Below, one piece after another: positions 6,240 through 9,034 of a stretch of 9,034 bases of DNA. Source of the stretch: JAZDKP01 sp043802925. Lineage in GTDB: Bacteria; Fibrobacterota; OXYB2-FULL-49-7; JAEUSG01. Position 1 is the stretch's first letter, and each line of letters opens with the position of its first letter. The notes below the pieces were generated by a model. It did not search any database. It saw only the letters and a program-made list of their open reading frames with translations, and had not been told where the DNA came from. Location of the stretch: NCBI GenBank assembly GCA_043802925.1, contig JAZDKP010000157.1:1-9034 (forward strand), read 5' to 3'. A program made the position numbers and the translations under genes.

Positions 6240-8177
6240 ATGAACGACCTTCTCCAGCCCCTGAAAGGTCTTTGTACAACTTGCATCGGTCTGGGTGTTG
6301 CGTCGCTGACAGCCGCGCGTATGCTTTCCGAACAGGGAGCACAGGTTACGGTCGCCCTGCCGGAAGGATTTCTTCGTGAGCAATCCGATGCGTTACGGGG
6401 TTTTCATTCCGGTTTTGAACTTCGGGCAATTAATCTGGAATCTCCTGCCAACATCGCGGAGCTGAAAAAGTTGCGCGCAGATTCGGATATCTGGATTGAC
6501 GAAACCGGCGTCCGTGAAAGTTCGGCGTTATTCACAGCATCAAACGCTTTTGCGGGCCCGGCAGGCCAGGTTCACTGCACATTTTCAGCCTTCCCCTTTG
6601 ACTTACCCGCTCTCCCTTTGCGCGAACTTGAGAGCGCGGTCGCAAAACGCGCCTGCCTGTATGAACCCCTCGTTGGCATCGGCCGCAGGCGGCCTTTTTC
6701 CTTCCCTGTGGTTTCGCTGACAGCAGGCATGTATGGCGCAACGGGTATTGCCGCAACGCTGCTTTCTGATGCGGCAAAGGATACCGGCCGCGTTCTTTCC
6801 ATTTCACTCTATGACGCCGCGCTCTCCCTGCATTCGCTCCGGTTCATCATCCAGTCCGAGGCCAAAGCGCGGTGGGACGCGCTGCGCTGGCTCTCCACGC
6901 CCTTCATGACGTACTGGAAGGCCGGAGACAACCGATGGTTCTATCTTCATCTCGGGCTTACAAAACACATGGCGCTTTTTCTGCGCGTGCTCGAAGCCAA
7001 TGGTTTTACGCAGGAGACCCACGCTTTACGCGGTCTTTTGACCCCCGGACCCATCAAAGACCCGGTCAACCTGGATTCACCGATGCAGGCCTTCAAAATA
7101 ACGCGCCTTCTCCGTGCCCTGTTCCTGAAACGGTCCGCAGGGGAGTGGGAGACATCGCTCCGGCGTCACCGGATTTGCTGCGTCAAGATACGGAACGAGG
7201 CGGAGTGGCTGGAATTCACGACCCCCCCGGACTTCTTAAAGACCCCCATGCCCGCGGCTTGCATCCGGCTCATGACTGCGCCATCCGCGTCACCACGCAT
7301 TCCGGGCGCGACCCGCGGGCTCGCAGGGACGCCGGTTTTTGACTTTACGCAAGTCATCGCGGGGCCGCTCGCGGGCCGGACATTGGCCGAGTTTGGGGCT
7401 TCAGTCCTGCGTATACGGAATCCTCATTTTGACCAGGGCTTTACCGAACCCTTTGCCGCCTCCTTCCATTCCGGTAAAAAGAATGTCACGATTGATTTGA
7501 CAAAAGCCCCTGACCGCGCCGTACTCGATGATTTCTATCGTTCCCGTAAGCCGGATGTCATCCTTCAGCACGTCGAATCCGCGGGCATTGACCCAGAGTG
7601 CGTCTTTGTCCAGATACTGGCCTACCCGGAACAGAGCACCTGGGCGTCCTCACTCGGGTTTGAGCAGAACATCCAGGCCATGGCCGGTCTCATGTCCGCT
7701 TATGGAAGCCCTGACCGGCCCGAACTGTTCCCGGTCGCGGTCTATGACACCACGACCGGGCTCCTCGCCGCCTTTGGCGCCTGCCTCGGGCTGTATGCCC
7801 GCCGGAGCACCGGCACCGGCGTCCGGGTGAAGTGTTCGCTGATGGACGGCGCGCGGCTGCTCTGCGCCTGTACGCGGTTGCAGGCGGCGTATCGCGGTCC
7901 GGCAACATCCGCGCGAGGCGCGGGCTTCGGTTTTTTCGGCATCAAACGGTTGCTCAAGCGCGAACTGAAACGTCCCGGTTCGCCGGTCAAAGCGTTCCGG
8001 GTTCCGGGACTCGGAACCGTGTATGTGCCCGCGTCTCCTATCCGGTTCAATGGCATGGGTTCCCCTCTCACCGGGACACCGCTTCCGGACACGGATATTC
8101 CAAGGGAAAAGCCATCGTTCTTTTCGCGCCTCACCTGGCTTATCTATTTTTTGTTTGTGAAAAAACTGTTTTCGTAA
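6240..8177 (+). CDS. Double-domain CaiB/BaiF-type (family III) CoA-transferase-like protein with asymmetric halves
   Basis: The 645-aa product appears to contain two unequal copies of the family III CoA-transferase fold. Copy 1 (about 6-345) opens with a degenerate Rossmann strand (LKGLCTTCIGLGVAS), keeps the lobe ending near FPVVSLTAGMYGATGI (155-170), and has the small-domain block WLSTPFMTYWKAGDNRWFY (217-235). Copy 2 (about 362-618) is closer to the family: TPVFDFTQVIAGPLAGRTLA (364-383), FHSGKKNVTIDL (409-420), VYDTTTGLLAAFG (501-513) and a C-terminal PGLGTVYVPASPIRF (589-603). Asp503 aligns with the catalytic Asp of the family; copy 1 has Ser159 there. Copy 2 seems to lack the small domain. 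These enzymes move CoA between carboxylic acids; substrate is unknown. The tail LTWLIYFLFVKKLF (631-644) is strikingly hydrophobic. An ATG at 6150 would add 30 unlike residues, so M at 6240 is preferred, although its ribosome site is poor. Confidence 0.78.
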   Translation: MNDLLQPLKGLCTTCIGLGVASLTAARMLSEQGAQVTVALPEGFLREQSDALRGFHSGFELRAINLESPANIAELKKLRADSDIWIDETGVRESSALFTASNAFAGPAGQVHCTFSAFPFDLPALPLRELESAVAKRACLYEPLVGIGRRRPFSFPVVSLTAGMYGATGIAATLLSDAAKDTGRVLSISLYDAALSLHSLRFIIQSEAKARWDALRWLSTPFMTYWKAGDNRWFYLHLGLTKHMALFLRVLEANGFTQETHALRGLLTPGPIKDPVNLDSPMQAFKITRLLRALFLKRSAGEWETSLRRHRICCVKIRNEAEWLEFTTPPDFLKTPMPAACIRLMTAPSASPRIPGATRGLAGTPVFDFTQVIAGPLAGRTLAEFGASVLRIRNPHFDQGFTEPFAASFHSGKKNVTIDLTKAPDRAVLDDFYRSRKPDVILQHVESAGIDPECVFVQILAYPEQSTWASSLGFEQNIQAMAGLMSAYGSPDRPELFPVAVYDTTTGLLAAFGACLGLYARRSTGTGVRVKCSLMDGARLLCACTRLQAAYRGPATSARGAGFGFFGIKRLLKRELKRPGSPVKAFRVPGLGTVYVPASPIRFNGMGSPLTGTPLPDTDIPREKPSFFSRLTWLIYFLFVKKLFS

Positions 8178-8188
8178 GACGAATCCAG

Positions 8189-8236
8189 AAACCCACCCCC
8201 TTTCCCCCTCCCTCCCGCGACGGCAGGGAGGGGGCC
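8189..8236. repeat. Left copy of an inverted G/C-run repeat with internal hairpin
   Basis: This copy begins AAACCCACC 12 bases after the CoA-transferase stop. It contains a perfect 10-bp stem, CCCCCTCCCT (8204-8213) pairing with AGGGAGGGGG (8225-8234), around an 11-nt loop. On the minus strand 8192-8212 has four G-runs (G3, G5, G5, G3) with loops of 1, 3 and 1 nt, a textbook G-quadruplex pattern. It is the reverse complement of the copy at 8319-8365 except for the loop. The hairpin could also end CoA-transferase transcripts, but no U-tract follows. Confidence 0.85.
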
Positions 8237-8318
8237 GGTGTTGATAATACGGGCAAAAGAGAAAGTCGTTGATTGTGTTTTGTAAAGATATCAAAAGCAT
8301 TTCAATATGCAAGCACGT

Positions 8319-8365
8319 GCCCCCTCCCTTTTTCCGGAAAAGGGAGGGGGAAAGGGGGTGGGTTT
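8319..8365. repeat. Right copy of the inverted G/C-run repeat with internal hairpin
   Basis: The stem CCCCCTCCCT (8320-8329) pairs with AGGGAGGGGG (8341-8350), and the loop contains the palindrome TTTCCGGAAA (8331-8340). The plus strand at 8342-8362 carries the four G-runs of the quadruplex pattern, and the copy ends GGTGGGTTT. With the left copy it makes an inverted doublet enclosing about 82 bp of lower-GC DNA, an arrangement like REP doublets (REPINs) or a small MITE. Related C/G-run hairpin repeats are common dispersed intergenic elements in bacterial genomes, but a family name cannot be given from one locus. Confidence 0.85.
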
Positions 8366-8402
8366 TCCCGAAGACCACAATGGTTTTCCTTCCCTTCCAT
8401 TT

Positions 8403-8408
8403 TATATT
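8403..8408 (+). promoter_or_regulatory. Candidate -10 box close to the xpb start (possible leaderless transcript)
   Basis: TATATT ends 9 nt before the ATG at 8418, and the intervening bases contain no Shine-Dalgarno (they are pyrimidine-rich). If this is the -10 box, transcription would begin at or within a few bases of the ATG. No convincing -35 is seen at 16-17 bp spacing. Confidence 0.3.
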
Positions 8409-8417
8409 TTCTCCTTT

Positions 8418-9034
8418 ATGCCAAATCTGAACAACCCGCTCATTTTGCAGGGAGATCGTTCGCTCCTTCTCGAAGTGAACAACCCCCTGTATGAGGAGGT
8501 GCGCGACGCGCTCGCCCCTTTTGCCGAGCTTGTCAAGTCCCCTGAGCACGTCCACACCTATCGCATCACCCCGCTCTCGCTCTGGAACGCGGCCGCGGTC
8601 GGGCATACACTCGACACCATCCTGCAGACGCTCCAGCGGTACAGCAAGTACGAGGTGCCGCAGAACATGGGCTTTGAAATCAAGGAATACTACGAGCGCT
8701 ACGGCAAGGTCCGCATTGAGGCGACCGGGGCCATGGATACACTCGTGCTCACCGCGGAAACCGCGCCCCTCCTCGCTGAACTGCTCAGCCAGAAGGGCAT
8801 GGGGGACCACGGGTTTGAAAAAGCCGGGCCGAAACAGGTCACCTTTCCGGTCCTCAAGCGCGGCATCCTCAAGCAGGCGCTCATTAAAATAGGTTACCCG
8901 GCCGAGGACCTTGCAGGCTACGTGGATGGCGACCCGCACCCCATCGCCCTGCGCGAAAAGTCGCTGGAAGGCGAACTTTTCACACAGCGCGACTATCAGA
9001 AGGCGTCGGCCGAGGTTTTTTACGCCTCGGGCAG
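8418..9034 (+). CDS. xpb: XPB/ERCC3-type DNA repair helicase, N-terminal part (runs off the window)
   Basis: The first 205 codons of an open frame that leaves the right edge. The N-terminus, NNPLILQGDRSLLLEVNNPL (5-24), EELVKSPEHVHTYRITPLSLWNAAAVG-type block (37-62, beginning AELVKSPEH) and GILKQALIKIGYPAEDLAGY (149-168), closely resembles the N-terminal damage-recognition/helicase-associated domain of bacterial XPB proteins as I know them. FTQRDYQKASAEVF (188-201) is where the superfamily 2 helicase core begins, equivalent to the LRxYQ block. Walker A and DEAD/DEVH-type motifs would lie beyond the window. XPB homologues are 3'-5' DNA translocases that unwind DNA, linked to nucleotide excision repair in archaea and eukaryotes. 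Their bacterial role is poorly defined, and Bax1-type nuclease partners are known in archaea. The next gene cannot be seen. The start at 8418 is supported by family alignment, not by a ribosome site. Confidence 0.88.
   Translation, partial: MPNLNNPLILQGDRSLLLEVNNPLYEEVRDALAPFAELVKSPEHVHTYRITPLSLWNAAAVGHTLDTILQTLQRYSKYEVPQNMGFEIKEYYERYGKVRIEATGAMDTLVLTAETAPLLAELLSQKGMGDHGFEKAGPKQVTFPVLKRGILKQALIKIGYPAEDLAGYVDGDPHPIALREKSLEGELFTQRDYQKASAEVFYASG

Noticed and set aside
8189..8365. CRISPR array or complete insertion sequence
   Set aside because: Only two copies in inverted orientation with no regular spacers, and no transposase gene between them.
7650..8939. Minus-strand open frame of 429 codons spanning the CoA-transferase end, the repeat pair and xpb
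   Set aside because: It runs through two well-supported plus-strand genes and an inverted repeat, and its product has no coherent domain.

Overview
The window looks like chromosomal DNA from a Gram-negative-type (diderm) bacterium of moderately high GC. The signs are an MsbA-type ABC exporter, a lipoprotein signal with a lipobox, YajC, and a bacterial XPB-type helicase. XPB is patchily distributed in bacteria, and I cannot assign a phylum from sequence alone. Six full-length genes, one gene running off the right edge, one gene cut by the left edge and one recombinase relic are supported.

Left segment (1 to about 1080): visibly more A/T-rich than the rest. It holds the C-terminus of a probable DNA adenine methyltransferase whose stop overlaps (ATGA) the start of a small PD-(D/E)XK-type nuclease, so it looks like a restriction-modification-like pair. 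Facing them, on the minus strand, is a 57-codon ORF whose last 25 or so residues look like the C-terminal tail of a tyrosine recombinase, including the presumed nucleophilic Tyr. The AT-rich gap that follows carries two sets of short direct repeats. I read this segment as the edge of a horizontally acquired island.

Central segment (1092 to 6132): a lone, well-expressed-looking gene of unknown function on the plus strand converges on a compact minus-strand operon. In transcription order the operon is msbA-like exporter, yajC, def (peptide deformylase) and a SpoIID/LytB-domain lipoprotein, with gaps or overlaps of 17, 6 and -4 bp. The products share an envelope and protein-maturation theme: lipid/LPS-type export, Sec translocon accessory, N-terminal deformylation, and peptidoglycan remodelling.

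Right segment (6133 to 9034): a 107-bp divergent intergenic region leads to an unusual 645-aa CaiB/BaiF-type (family III) CoA-transferase. It seems to be built from two unequal copies of the fold, only the second of which keeps the catalytic-type Asp. Downstream is an inverted pair of about 47-bp repeats, each containing a hairpin and a G-quadruplex-type G-run array. Then comes the first 205 codons of an XPB/ERCC3-like DNA repair helicase with no visible Shine-Dalgarno and a possible leaderless start.

No tRNA, rRNA, CRISPR array or complete insertion sequence was seen. The most unusual items are the asymmetric double CoA-transferase, the inverted G-quadruplex repeat pair before xpb, the unknown 262-aa gene, and the nuclease/methylase/recombinase relic at the left edge.
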